Below the pieces are notes generated by a model. It did no database searches. It had not been told where the DNA came from and saw nothing but the letters and a program-made list of their open reading frames with translations. A stretch of DNA of 64,000 nucleotides, from NCBI GenBank assembly GCA_016931855.1, contig JAFGDZ010000069.1, forward strand, positions 62,001 to 126,000, given 5' to 3'. Each line of letters starts with the position of its first letter. Position 1 is the first letter of the stretch. Below, piece by piece: positions 1 to 7,619 of the stretch. Position numbers and translations under genes: made by a program. Source of the stretch: Bacteroidales bacterium. Its GTDB lineage: Bacteria > Bacteroidota > Bacteroidia > Bacteroidales > Tenuifilaceae.

Positions 1-1
1 A

Positions 2-1150
2 CTTATTGATACACACGCCACAAACGGCGCCGATTACCAATACGTAATGACCATTATATCCACCCATCATCAAACACTGGAAGAGCCGTGGAGCAAACTC
101 TACATGAATAGCATGGAGCCATTTCTATACCGAGAGATGCAAACCAGAGGGTACGAAATGACCCCTTACGTTGACCCTATGCAGGATACTCCCGAGAGTG
201 GCATTGCCGAGTACGTTAGCTCACCGCGTTACACCGTGGGCTACGCAGGTGCCTTTAACACGCTAGCCTTTTTCACCGAAACACATATGTTTAAACCATT
301 TGCCGATAGGGTACTATCAACAAAAGAGTTTATTGCTGCTGCAATGAAGTATGTTCACCATAATGGCTCACAAATAGCTTTGGCCAAAAGCCAATCAGTG
401 GAAATAACCAAGCGCAAAGAGGTATTTACCCTTAGCTGGACACTCGATTCAACCAAGGTTAATGAGCTTAACTTTAAGGGTTTTGAAGCATCGTACCTTC
501 CCAGCAAGGTTACCAACGGCAAAAGGCTTTTCTACGATAGAACCAAACCCTTTACCAAGCCAATTCCCTTTTACAGATACTTCACACCCAATATCACCGT
601 AAAAAAGCCAAACTACTACATTGTACCACAGGCATGGAGAGAGGTTATTGAAAGACTAAGGGCCAATAATGTTTACATGGAACAGGTAAAGCATGACACG
701 TTGATGCTATGCGGGGTTTACTACATTACCGATTACAAAACCTACCCTCGACCATACAACGGCGCTTACCTTAACTACAACGTTAAAGTTATGGCAACGT
801 CCGATACTATAGCCGTAATGCAAGGCGATTACATAGTTAGAACAAATCAGGAGGCAAATGAGTACATAGTGCAGATGCTTGAGCCTCATGCTCCAGACTC
901 ATTCTTTGCTTGGAACTTTTTCAACTCAATACTCCAACGCAAGGAGTACTTCTCGCCATACATCTTTGAGGAGTTTGCAGAGGAGTGGCTAAAGAAGAAT
1001 CCAGAGCTAAAAAAGGAGTTTGAGCATAAATTGGCTACCGATAAAACTTTTGCAGCAAGCACTTACGCTCAGCTAAGCTTTGTTTACCAAAACTCCCCCT
1101 ACAGCGAAAAATCGTTCATGCGTTACCCTGTGTTTAGGAGTAGGGAATAG
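2..1150 (+). CDS. M14-family zinc carboxypeptidase, C-terminal part (5' end cut by window)
   Basis: The frame is open from base 2, so the gene begins upstream and only about 382 codons are visible. The first residues read LIDTHATNGADYQYVMT, which resembles the DxHxTNGxxYxxxxT segment of M14 (carboxypeptidase A-like) proteins, where the His is a zinc ligand. FFTETHMFKPF further on (about residues 90-100 of the visible part) matches the region carrying the catalytic Glu in this family. The HxxE zinc motif must lie upstream, outside the window. The remaining ~250 residues are a family-specific C-terminal region without a motif I recognise. Bacteroidota homologues are usually secreted or periplasmic, but no signal peptide can be checked here. 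Family assignment is by motif recognition; the substrate is unknown. Confidence 0.7.
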   Translation, partial: LIDTHATNGADYQYVMTIISTHHQTLEEPWSKLYMNSMEPFLYREMQTRGYEMTPYVDPMQDTPESGIAEYVSSPRYTVGYAGAFNTLAFFTETHMFKPFADRVLSTKEFIAAAMKYVHHNGSQIALAKSQSVEITKRKEVFTLSWTLDSTKVNELNFKGFEASYLPSKVTNGKRLFYDRTKPFTKPIPFYRYFTPNITVKKPNYYIVPQAWREVIERLRANNVYMEQVKHDTLMLCGVYYITDYKTYPRPYNGAYLNYNVKVMATSDTIAVMQGDYIVRTNQEANEYIVQMLEPHAPDSFFAWNFFNSILQRKEYFSPYIFEEFAEEWLKKNPELKKEFEHKLATDKTFAASTYAQLSFVYQNSPYSEKSFMRYPVFRSRE

Positions 1151-1295
1151 CCTCGGGAGATAACGGAAGTTACCGGAATTAGAAGCAAGCAGATGACGCA
1201 AGAAGACATAAGAGTTATCGGGAGCTATCGGAATAAAACAGCAAGAAAATAACAGACCCAAAGCATTGCAACCCCCGAAGGGCGGAATAGGATAA

Positions 1296-1318
1296 GGAAG
1301 GTGAGGAAGGTGAGGAAG
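1296..1318. repeat. Short 9-bp tandem repeat GGAAGGTGA (about 2.5 copies)
   Basis: Two perfect GGAAGGTGA units followed by GGAAG lie in the 291-bp gap between the peptidase and flavoprotein genes. The rest of this gap is purine-rich on the plus strand with no ORF or strong hairpin; the only other element recognised is a -7-like box at 1390. Confidence 0.6.
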
Positions 1319-1389
1319 TAAAAAGAAAGAAGAGAGAAGAAGTGAAACTCCCTTTAGTGTCAGCAAATACTGTAGCCATTATTAATGCT

Positions 1390-1397
1390 TATCTTTG
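1390..1397 (+). promoter_or_regulatory. Bacteroidota-type -7 element (TATCTTTG)
   Basis: TATCTTTG fits the TAnnTTTG -7 consensus of Bacteroidota primary sigma factor promoters and sits 44 bp before the TTG start of the flavoprotein gene. No good -33 TTTG is found 19-21 bp upstream, so this is a partial match. Confidence 0.4.
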
Positions 1398-1441
1398 CCA
1401 CGTCTTAATTGGCATTTTGTAAAACATAACCCAGAAAAGAG

Positions 1442-2710
1442 TTGACTAAAAGTTACGACGTTATTGTTATTGGAGGTGGCCCTGCAGGTATAATTGCCGC
1501 TGGTCGTGCAGCAATGCTTGGTGCCAAAGTGGTGCTTTTTGAGAAGATGGAGAAACCAGCCCGTAAGCTTCGTATCACGGGAAAGGGACGCTGCAACATC
1601 ACAAACACCAAAAGCATTGATGATTTTTTTAACGAGATAGAGCCAGAACCAAGATTCCTGAGACAAGCATTTCAAGCCTTTTTTAACAATGATATTATTG
1701 AACTACTCAACTCCAATGGTCTAGAAACAGTTGAGGAGCGCGGTCATAGGGTTTTTCCCGCAAGCGGGAAAGCGTGGGACGTTGCCGAAACGCTAATTAG
1801 CTGGGCAAAAAAACAAGGAGCAACCATTGAGTGCAACACCGCTGTTGATGATATTCTTGTAACCGAGGGTACAGTTTGTGGCGTATCCATACTCCGCAAG
1901 GGAAGCAAAACCGTGCAGAGCGTTACCGCCCAAAGCGTGATTATAGCAACAGGAGGCCTATCCTACCCTGCCACGGGATCAACTGGCGATGGGCTTAGCA
2001 TTGCCTACGAGCTGGGGCACACCATTATGGAACCCATACCCTCGCTGGTTGCTTTGCACACCAAGCCCAACGCGCCATATGCCGATAAGCTAATTATAAA
2101 AAACGTAAACGTTTGGCTAGAAGTTGATGGCAAAAAAGTTGCAGAAGAGTTTGGCGAGGTATTCTTCACCCCCGAGGGTGTTGATGGTGCTACAATTCTT
2201 AGGTTAAGCAAAAAAGCAATTGATGCACTTGACCACAACAAGAAAACCCATGTTGTAATTGACCTAAAGCCAGCCCTAAGCAACGAGAAGCTAGAGAATA
2301 GGCTACAGCGCGACTTGACCGAAGCCTCGAAAAAAACATTCAACGATTTGCTACGCGGATTAATGCCAGCTCCCATTGCACGCTTCTTTTGTACTCAGCT
2401 AAAAATATCGCCAACAAAACCAATAAGGGCAATTACTGCTGATGATTGCAAAACCCTAGTAAACATGCTTAAAGGCGTTAAGCTACGCGTAACAGGCTAT
2501 GGCGGATGGAACGAAGCCATTGTAACCTCCGGAGGAGTTAGCATAAAGGAGATAAACCCCAGCAGCATGGAGTCGAAACTAGTTAACAGGCTCTACTTTG
2601 CCGGCGAGGTTATTGATGTTGATGCCAATACTGGTGGGTACAATTTGCAAATTGCCTACTCAACAGGATGGCTTGCAGGAGAAAATGCTGCAAAAAAAAC
2701 AGCTAAGTAG
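1442..2710 (+). CDS. HI0933/YhiN-family FAD-dependent oxidoreductase
   Basis: Predicted cytoplasmic flavoprotein of 422 residues, the usual size for the HI0933-like (aminoacetone oxidase-type) family. The N-terminus has the FAD-binding dinucleotide fold VIVIGGGPAGIIAAGRAA, then the family signature RKLRITGKGRCNITN (about residues 42-56), a central ATGGLSYPATGSTGDG segment, and the C-terminal second FAD motif LYFAGEVIDVDANTGGYNLQ. The start is TTG at 1442: an in-frame stop (TAA at 1427) lies just upstream and no ATG precedes the Rossmann motif, so a rare start codon is effectively forced. The physiological reaction of this family is poorly defined. The gene is monocistronic and followed by a clear terminator. 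Confidence 0.85.
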   Translation: MTKSYDVIVIGGGPAGIIAAGRAAMLGAKVVLFEKMEKPARKLRITGKGRCNITNTKSIDDFFNEIEPEPRFLRQAFQAFFNNDIIELLNSNGLETVEERGHRVFPASGKAWDVAETLISWAKKQGATIECNTAVDDILVTEGTVCGVSILRKGSKTVQSVTAQSVIIATGGLSYPATGSTGDGLSIAYELGHTIMEPIPSLVALHTKPNAPYADKLIIKNVNVWLEVDGKKVAEEFGEVFFTPEGVDGATILRLSKKAIDALDHNKKTHVVIDLKPALSNEKLENRLQRDLTEASKKTFNDLLRGLMPAPIARFFCTQLKISPTKPIRAITADDCKTLVNMLKGVKLRVTGYGGWNEAIVTSGGVSIKEINPSSMESKLVNRLYFAGEVIDVDANTGGYNLQIAYSTGWLAGENAAKKTAK

Positions 2711-2724
2711 CTATTCTGAACCCA

Positions 2725-2767
2725 TAAAAAAATCGCCCAGCACTATTCCAATGCTGGGCGATTTTTA
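2725..2767 (+). terminator. Rho-independent terminator after the flavoprotein gene
   Basis: An inverted repeat ATCGCCCAGCA / TGCTGGGCGAT with a 9-nt loop is flanked by A- and T-runs, 15 bp after the stop codon. The flanking runs would let it work in both directions. Confidence 0.85.
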
Positions 2768-2812
2768 TTGTTATGTTAGCAGCAAGGCAAGAACAAAAAC
2801 TATACTTTTACG

Positions 2813-2842
2813 TTTAAGGTCATAGTTATTATTGTATATTTG
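2813..2842 (+). promoter_or_regulatory. Promoter of the toxin-antitoxin operon
   Basis: A TATATTTG -7 box (2835-2842) matches TAnnTTTG exactly; TTTA at 2813-2816 is a weak -33 box at 18-nt spacing. The antitoxin ATG follows at 2860, giving a very short leader. Confidence 0.5.
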
Positions 2843-2850
2843 TACAAATA
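2837..2850. promoter_or_regulatory. Perfect 14-bp palindrome, likely autoregulatory operator
   Basis: TATTTGTACAAATA is a perfect palindrome overlapping the -7 box of the toxin-antitoxin promoter and ending 9 bp before the antitoxin start. Antitoxins of this class commonly repress their own promoter through such sites; the position is observed, the role is inferred. Confidence 0.55.
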
Positions 2851-2859
2851 GAAATTGCT

Positions 2860-3096
2860 ATGGATCTGAAAACTAGAAAACTAAATGCAATTAAATACCT
2901 AATTGGTCTTCAAGATGAAAAAGTCTTTAGTAGAATAGAGGCAACGATTCTTCAGAGCAAGAAAGATAGAGAAAGGGAACTCAAACCACTTTCGCAAAGA
3001 CAACTTATTGAAAGAGCAAAAAAATCTAATAAAGATTATACTTCTGGAAAAGTAAAAACGCAAGAAGAATTAGAAATTGAATCCGAAAACTGGTGA
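2860..3096 (+). CDS. Putative antitoxin of a RelE/ParE-type module
   Basis: A 78-residue, highly charged protein (many K, E, R) with no membrane segment. It starts at an ATG right after a palindromic operator and is followed 4 bp later by a RelE/ParE-like toxin, the usual antitoxin-first order. The sequence MDLKTRKLNAIKYLIGL... resembles small Bacteroidota antitoxins encoded before plasmid-stabilisation toxins; no named DNA-binding fold is obvious, though the N-terminal 30 residues could be a ribbon-helix-helix-like or helical binder. Both genes look more AT-rich than the neighbouring housekeeping genes, which suggests horizontal acquisition. The antitoxin role rests mainly on the partner and the operator. 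Confidence 0.7.
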   Translation: MDLKTRKLNAIKYLIGLQDEKVFSRIEATILQSKKDRERELKPLSQRQLIERAKKSNKDYTSGKVKTQEELEIESENW

Positions 3097-3100
3097 TTTA

Positions 3101-3421
3101 ATGAAAATTATTTGGTCTAATTTTGCTTCTGAATCTCTTAAGGAAATATACCTCTATCATAAAGAAGTTGCCAGTGAATCGATTGCAAGAAGATTGAAAA
3201 CTAATATATTTAACACTACAAGGCAACTAATTAAGCACCCACTTTCTGGCCAAATTGAAGAAATATTAGCGATGCTAGAACAAGAACATAGATACCTCGT
3301 GAAAGGAAACTACAAGATTATCTACAGAGAAATTAAAGAAGGAATATTAATCACTGACATTTTCGACACTCGTCAAGACCCAATTAAGATTAACAATCAG
3401 AGTAGAACGCCTAGCCGCTAA
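3101..3421 (+). CDS. RelE/ParE-family toxin
   Basis: A 106-residue basic protein starting MKIIWSNFASESLKEIYLYH, a typical opening for RelE/ParE-superfamily toxins (strand, then the LKEI helix). HPLSGQIEE and the later YLVKGNYKIIYREIKEGIL and DIFDTRQDP match the conserved C-terminal strands, ending in the DxRQDP motif often seen in ParE-like members. The ATG at 3101 follows the antitoxin stop by 4 bp; a longer reading from TTG at 3077 would overlap the antitoxin and is not needed. The cellular target (ribosome-dependent mRNA cleavage or DNA gyrase) cannot be decided from sequence alone. Confidence 0.8.
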   Translation: MKIIWSNFASESLKEIYLYHKEVASESIARRLKTNIFNTTRQLIKHPLSGQIEEILAMLEQEHRYLVKGNYKIIYREIKEGILITDIFDTRQDPIKINNQSRTPSR

Positions 3422-3490
3422 CAAGCAGTTAGTTTTACTCGGGCTGATGATACAGATGTAGATATTTTATTGCTTTTAACTAACTTTTTA

Positions 3491-3506
3491 ACGGCGGATA
3501 ACGCCG
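3491..3506. other. Short GC hairpin downstream of the toxin-antitoxin pair
   Basis: CGGCG-GATAA-CGCCG can form a 5-bp hairpin in the 133-bp gap between convergent genes. There is no following T-run on either strand, so it is not a convincing terminator. The rest of the gap holds nothing recognisable. Confidence 0.3.
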
Positions 3507-3554
3507 CTGACGGTTAACTCACCAGCGTAAGTAACTGCCTACCGATATGGGTAA

Positions 3555-4166
3555 CTACCTAATCAAAAAATCGAGCATAAGCCTATCGCCAAGGTAAGCC
3601 GTAAGCCTATCGCCTATTACAACAGAGCCAACACCAGCAGGGGTGCCAGTAAACAGCAGGTCGCCAATACGAAACGACACATATCCCGAAACATAGGAGA
3701 TAAGCTTATCGAAGCTAAAAAGCATATCGGCAGTATTTCCACGCTGAACAACCACACCGTTCTTTTCCAATCGGAACTCAAGGTTAGTTAGGTCGCCCAG
3801 CTCCTCCTTGGGAATAAAGGGGCTAACGGCAGCAGAGTAATCAAAAGCTTTGGCTATTTCCCAGGGTAACCCCTTCTCCTTACACGTTTTTTGCAAATCG
3901 CGAGCAGTAAAGTCAATGCCCAACCCCACCTCGGAGTAGTACCTGTTTGCAAATCGCTCGGAGATGCTTTTGCCCAGTCGGCATATTTTTAGTACCACCT
4001 CCAGCTCATAGTGCAAATCGTTAGTAAAACTGGGGTAATAAAACGCGTTGTTGTTCCTAAGTAAGGCTGTATCGGGCTTAATAAAAAATACGGGAACGTC
4101 AGGAACTGGAGAGCTCATCTCCTTTGCGTGCTCAGAGTAATTTCGTCCTATACAAATTATCTTCAT
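3555..4166 (-). CDS. Fumarylacetoacetate hydrolase (FAH)-family protein
   Basis: A 203-residue enzyme of the short FAH/2-hydroxyhepta-2,4-diene-1,7-dioate isomerase type. MKIICIGRNYSEHAKEM at the N-terminus is the family's opening motif. PDTALLRNNNAF, the acidic metal-binding residues in HYELEVVLKI (ExE) and the later DFTARDLQ are present, as is the C-terminal LLFTGTPAGVG. Family members hydrolyse or decarboxylate 2-oxoacid-type substrates using Mg2+/Mn2+. The ATG at 4166 is chosen because it starts the family motif; an 18-residue extension from 4220 is unconserved in character. It follows the exonuclease gene by 60 bp on the same strand. The real substrate is not known. Confidence 0.85.
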   Translation of the reverse strand: MKIICIGRNYSEHAKEMSSPVPDVPVFFIKPDTALLRNNNAFYYPSFTNDLHYELEVVLKICRLGKSISERFANRYYSEVGLGIDFTARDLQKTCKEKGLPWEIAKAFDYSAAVSPFIPKEELGDLTNLEFRLEKNGVVVQRGNTADMLFSFDKLISYVSGYVSFRIGDLLFTGTPAGVGSVVIGDRLTAYLGDRLMLDFLIR

Positions 4167-4226
4167 AATAGGTATTCGAATAAGGATTAATGGATTAACG
4201 CAGTAGCTCCATAGCCACACACGCCA

Positions 4227-4994
4227 CTACTTATTCCTTAGCTTAAGGTAAATATTAGTTAGCACCTTTTTGGTGTAAAGGGGAAAGTCGCCATTCATCA
4301 TCCAAGCGTAGTAGCTGGGCTCCTTTTCAAAAATCTCGGCAACAGAACGGCCCTTGTACTTACCAAAGTTAAACACCTCTACATCCTTGTCGTCAAGCAC
4401 TATTCTGCCAGCAAAATCCACGTTACGTGTATGCGAGCTGAAAGAGGCAAGCCACTCCACATCGTTCTCTAAATCTGGATACCTATCCAGCTGAGCCTTT
4501 AGCACCTCATAGGTGGCAACGGTATCGGCTTCGGCGCTATGGGCATCGGTTAAATCCTTTTGGCAGTAGAACTTGTAAGCAGCCTCAAGGGTACGCTTCT
4601 CCATTTTGTGGAAAATGGTTTGCACATCAATAAACCGGCGTTTGTGAAAATCGAAATCAACCCCAGCGCGCAAAAACTCTTCGGCTAGTAGGGGAAAATC
4701 GAACTTATTTGAGTTAAAACCAGCAAAATCGCATCCTTCAAGCGTCTGTGCCAACGACTTGGCAATTTCCTTAAAGGTAGGCTCGTCCTTTACATCCTCA
4801 TCGGTAATACCGTGAACCGCCGTGGCTTCCTTTGGAATAGGAATGGTTGGGTTAACCCTACGGCAACGCACCTCCTCTTTCCCGTCGGGAAAAATTTTTA
4901 CCACTGCAATTTCAACAATTCTGTCGTTGGTAACATCAATACCAGTTGTTTCTAAGTCGATAAAGGCAAGGGGATTGCGTACATTAAGTTTCAT
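4227..4994 (-). CDS. DnaQ-like DEDDh 3'-5' exonuclease with C-terminal DUF3820-like domain
   Basis: A 255-residue nuclease. The N-terminal ~175 residues hold the DEDDh catalytic set: FIDLETTG (D13, E15), the D99 of NSNKFDFPLL, and HSAEAD (H152, D157). This is the fold of DNA polymerase III epsilon and relatives. The C-terminal ~50 residues (VFNFGKYKGRSVAEI...YYAWMMNGDFP) look like the small DUF3820 domain that Bacteroidota exonucleases often carry. It could act in proofreading or in RNA/DNA trimming; it is not fused to a polymerase. The neighbouring gene on the same strand upstream is dnaN, separated by a terminator and a heptamer repeat block. Confidence 0.85.
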   Translation of the reverse strand: MKLNVRNPLAFIDLETTGIDVTNDRIVEIAVVKIFPDGKEEVRCRRVNPTIPIPKEATAVHGITDEDVKDEPTFKEIAKSLAQTLEGCDFAGFNSNKFDFPLLAEEFLRAGVDFDFHKRRFIDVQTIFHKMEKRTLEAAYKFYCQKDLTDAHSAEADTVATYEVLKAQLDRYPDLENDVEWLASFSSHTRNVDFAGRIVLDDKDVEVFNFGKYKGRSVAEIFEKEPSYYAWMMNGDFPLYTKKVLTNIYLKLRNK

Positions 4995-5029
4995 TGGGAT
5001 AAGGAGTATGGTTAAAGGATTGAAATAGA

Positions 5030-5108
5030 CGTTAGATGTTAGACGTTAGATAAAAACAATATTAATTTGACCGTCTAAAATCTAGAATCTAGAATCTAGT
5101 GTCTAAAA
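5030..5108. repeat. Heptamer repeat block 1 (NGTTAGA then TCTARAA units)
   Basis: Three 7-bp units CGTTAGA, TGTTAGA, CGTTAGA (5030-5050) are followed after a 23-bp spacer by five in-phase units TCTAAAA, TCTAGAA, TCTAGAA, TCTAGTG, TCTAAAA (5074-5108). The two groups are partly complementary. The block lies between the exonuclease start and the dnaN terminator. Confidence 0.85.
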
Positions 5109-5111
5109 TAA

Positions 5112-5152
5112 AAAACGCCGTCCTACCAGTTTACCTATGCAGGACGGCGTAT
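5112..5152 (-). terminator. Rho-independent terminator of dnaN
   Basis: A 10-bp perfect stem ACGCCGTCCT / AGGACGGCGT is followed, reading the minus strand, by a T-run. It lies about 20 bp after the dnaN stop codon. Confidence 0.85.
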
Positions 5153-5170
5153 AGTGTAGCCATTATAAAA

Positions 5171-6301
5171 TTAAGAACCAATCATCATTGGCATTAGTAG
5201 CATAAGAATATCCTCATCGGCATTCTCTGTTCCCATAGGGAAAATAAGACCTGCGCGCGATGGATCGGAAAGTGATAGCACCACATCAGATGATGGAATG
5301 TTTGCTAGGATCTCTATTAGGAATACCGATTTGAAACCGATTTCCATATCGTCGCCCTCGTACTGACAGGTTAGTCGCTCCTGTGCAGAAATGGAGAAGT
5401 CTAGATCCTGAGCCGAAACCACAAGCTGATTACCAGTTAAGCTAAGCTTAATAAGGTTACTTGCCTGGTTTGCGAAGTTAGCAACACGACGAAGCGAGTT
5501 GTAAACATCAAGCCTATCGGCTACAACCTTATTGGGATTATCGGAAGGAATAACCGAGTTGTAGTTTGGATAAGTACCTTCAACCAAGCGGCAAATCATG
5601 GTGTAATTGGCCATGGTGAAAATGGCATTCTTATCGTCAAAATCAACAGCAACAGAGCCAGTTTCCTTTGCAAGAACGTTCTTTAGCAGCGATGCAGGCT
5701 TCTTGGGTAGAATAAACGAAGCGGTTTCATCTGAACGCACATCCATTCTTCTGTAACGCACCAGTTTATGAGCATCCGATGCAACAAATGTAATATGCTC
5801 TGGAGAGCATTCCAGAAGAATACCATTCATTACAGGGCGCAACTCATCGTCGGCAGTAGCAAAAATGGTTTTGGTAATACCAGTAAGCAGCGCATCGGCA
5901 GGGAACTTAACGCCAACCTTCTTTTCTGCCTTAATCTCGGCACGAGCAGGAAAATCATCGGCAGGTTGCCCTACAATGTTAAAGTGACCGTTCTCTGAGT
6001 TTACAACAATTGCGTAAGTATCCGCATTGATATCAAAGGTAAGCGGCTGCTCTGAGAACTCCTTAAGGGTGTCAACCAGAATTTTATAGGGAATAGCAAT
6101 TTCGCCGCCCTCGGTAACATTCTCAAGGCTAAGCTTAGTTACAAGAGTTGTCTCCAAATCGGAGGCAGTAATTTCCAGCTCATTACCCTTTAGCTTAAAC
6201 AAAAAATTATCGAGAATTGGCAGGGTGTTCTTGCTGCTGATAACCCTGCTAACCACCATTAGGTGGCTAAGCAACTCGGTGCTAGAAACAACGAATTTCA
6301 T
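5171..6301 (-). CDS. dnaN: DNA polymerase III beta subunit (sliding clamp)
   Basis: A 376-residue protein, the usual length for the bacterial beta clamp, which forms a ring around DNA and tethers polymerase III and repair factors. MKFVVSSTELLSHLMVVSRVI and KNTLPILDNFLF at the N-terminus, the central IVGQPADDFPA, VASDAHKLVRYRR and YPNYNSVIP, and the C-terminal DILMLLMPMMI are all hallmark clamp segments; the last matches the (Y)LLMPMR-type ending. Three tandem clamp domains of ~120 residues are consistent with the length. It has its own terminator. dnaN is not beside dnaA here, which is common in Bacteroidota, so it does not by itself mark the replication origin. Confidence 0.97.
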   Translation of the reverse strand: MKFVVSSTELLSHLMVVSRVISSKNTLPILDNFLFKLKGNELEITASDLETTLVTKLSLENVTEGGEIAIPYKILVDTLKEFSEQPLTFDINADTYAIVVNSENGHFNIVGQPADDFPARAEIKAEKKVGVKFPADALLTGITKTIFATADDELRPVMNGILLECSPEHITFVASDAHKLVRYRRMDVRSDETASFILPKKPASLLKNVLAKETGSVAVDFDDKNAIFTMANYTMICRLVEGTYPNYNSVIPSDNPNKVVADRLDVYNSLRRVANFANQASNLIKLSLTGNQLVVSAQDLDFSISAQERLTCQYEGDDMEIGFKSVFLIEILANIPSSDVVLSLSDPSRAGLIFPMGTENADEDILMLLMPMMIGS

Positions 6302-6464
6302 CAGCTGATAGTTTTATTTTTTTGATTTAGTAACTTTTGCTTATTCTTTTCCTATTTCTTCGATACTTAGCTGCGTTATTCACTGATTATCAGACAGCCT
6401 TTTCTCCTAAAAATAGAAACCAATATTACGAATTTTTAGGCAGAAGGACAAACGCCCCTTGGTA

Positions 6465-7454
6465 CTATTTAGGAATAAAAGCCGAAAGATCTTTAAGGAT
6501 TGGGTGGATTGCCACGTAACGCACTATGTATAATGTAGAATCGGCATTAACCGAGACATAGATTCTATCCAGATCGAACTTCACTGGCCGTCCAAACTCA
6601 TCTAAATACTCATCAACGGGAATAGGGTAAGTGCGTATGGTTACCATTCTGCCAGCAGTAGTTTGGGCATTTAGCATATGCTCTGGCTCCGAAAGCTTAA
6701 CAGCGGCAACGGTTTGGGCATCGGTTTCAAATTCAAACCTTTCCAAGGTGATATCGGCTAAGGCTTTTAGGAAGCGCTTTACAGCCAGTGTATCGAATGG
6801 AGCAACGGCCGTATTGTGATACAAGTTTCGCAAAGCGATGTTGGGCTGCGTTACCACAGAGAACGACATCTCCGGATTACGAATAACATCTACATCAACC
6901 TTAGCAACAGGTTCCCCATTGAAAGGGGCCAGAGTATTTCCTCTCCAGAAACTGGGGTTGGCAATAAAGAAATCGGCTGCAATACCTTTGGAACCAGCCA
7001 CTCGCAGCGCAAAGGGACGTTTGGCTCCATCTACCAAACCAATAGTGCCCATATATAGCATAGATGTGGCCATAACCCTAAAACTTCTAATCACCCTACT
7101 TCCGCTATACAGCTTAACCTGAGTACCTGCAGAATAAATAGTAGAAATTATGCTATCGGCAACAACTGAAGGAACAGGTGCTCCGGTCTCGATCCGTGAA
7201 AGGGCGACCAAAAAGGTTGCCATTACCTTGTGGCTAATAGAACTGTTTTGCTGGGATAACCACTGATTGCCAACTCTTTCCAGCGCTACACTTTGCGATC
7301 CAGAAGCCATAGTAATCTTAGTAATTGCTGCAGTATCGGAGATGGCAAAAGCTCTTTCTGTGCGGCTCACCGTTCCGTTTCCCATTCTAAAAAATAGAAG
7401 GGAAACTGCAATTGCAACCAAAGCAAAAAACCACCAGTAGCGAAAGATTTTCAT
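6465..7454 (-). CDS. DUF4340-domain membrane-anchored protein
   Basis: A 329-residue protein with one N-terminal membrane segment (about residues 7-24, WWFFALVAIAVSLLFF) and a large extracytoplasmic part. Sequences such as AAITKITM...VALERVGNQWL and KVMATFLVALSRIE fit the repeated DUF4340 unit, a family often found directly after GldG-like ABC transporter genes. It lies 156 bp downstream of gldG on the same strand; a heptamer repeat block separates them. A role as an accessory of the GldFG-type transporter is inferred from context only. Confidence 0.75.
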   Translation of the reverse strand: MKIFRYWWFFALVAIAVSLLFFRMGNGTVSRTERAFAISDTAAITKITMASGSQSVALERVGNQWLSQQNSSISHKVMATFLVALSRIETGAPVPSVVADSIISTIYSAGTQVKLYSGSRVIRSFRVMATSMLYMGTIGLVDGAKRPFALRVAGSKGIAADFFIANPSFWRGNTLAPFNGEPVAKVDVDVIRNPEMSFSVVTQPNIALRNLYHNTAVAPFDTLAVKRFLKALADITLERFEFETDAQTVAAVKLSEPEHMLNAQTTAGRMVTIRTYPIPVDEYLDEFGRPVKFDLDRIYVSVNADSTLYIVRYVAIHPILKDLSAFIPK

Positions 7455-7476
7455 TTTACAAGGTTAAAAAGAAAGA

Positions 7477-7619
7477 TTTTAGATGTTAGACTTGAGACGT
7501 TAGAAGTTAGACTAACTAAACACCAATCACAAAACACCTGTTTTAACGAGTCTCAGGATTTAAAACTTTAAATTCAGATAACGCTCTATCTTTTAACGTC
7601 TCACGATTCACTATTCACG
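7477..7619. repeat. Heptamer repeat block 2, three word classes
   Basis: In order: TTTTAGA, TGTTAGA, CTTGAGA, CGTTAGA, AGTTAGA (7477-7511, in phase); ACACCAA, TCACAAA, ACACCTG (7520-7540); then TTTAACG, TCTCACG, ATTCACT, ATTCACG (7592-7619, in phase). The last units cover the final two codons and the stop of gldG. Confidence 0.85.

Noticed and set aside
3413-3520. Possible integron attC site after the toxin gene (CTAAC...GTTAG-like inverted ends)
   Set aside because: The R'/R'' consensus (RYYYAAC / GTTRRRY) is not met at plausible spacing, and no integrase or cassette array is present.
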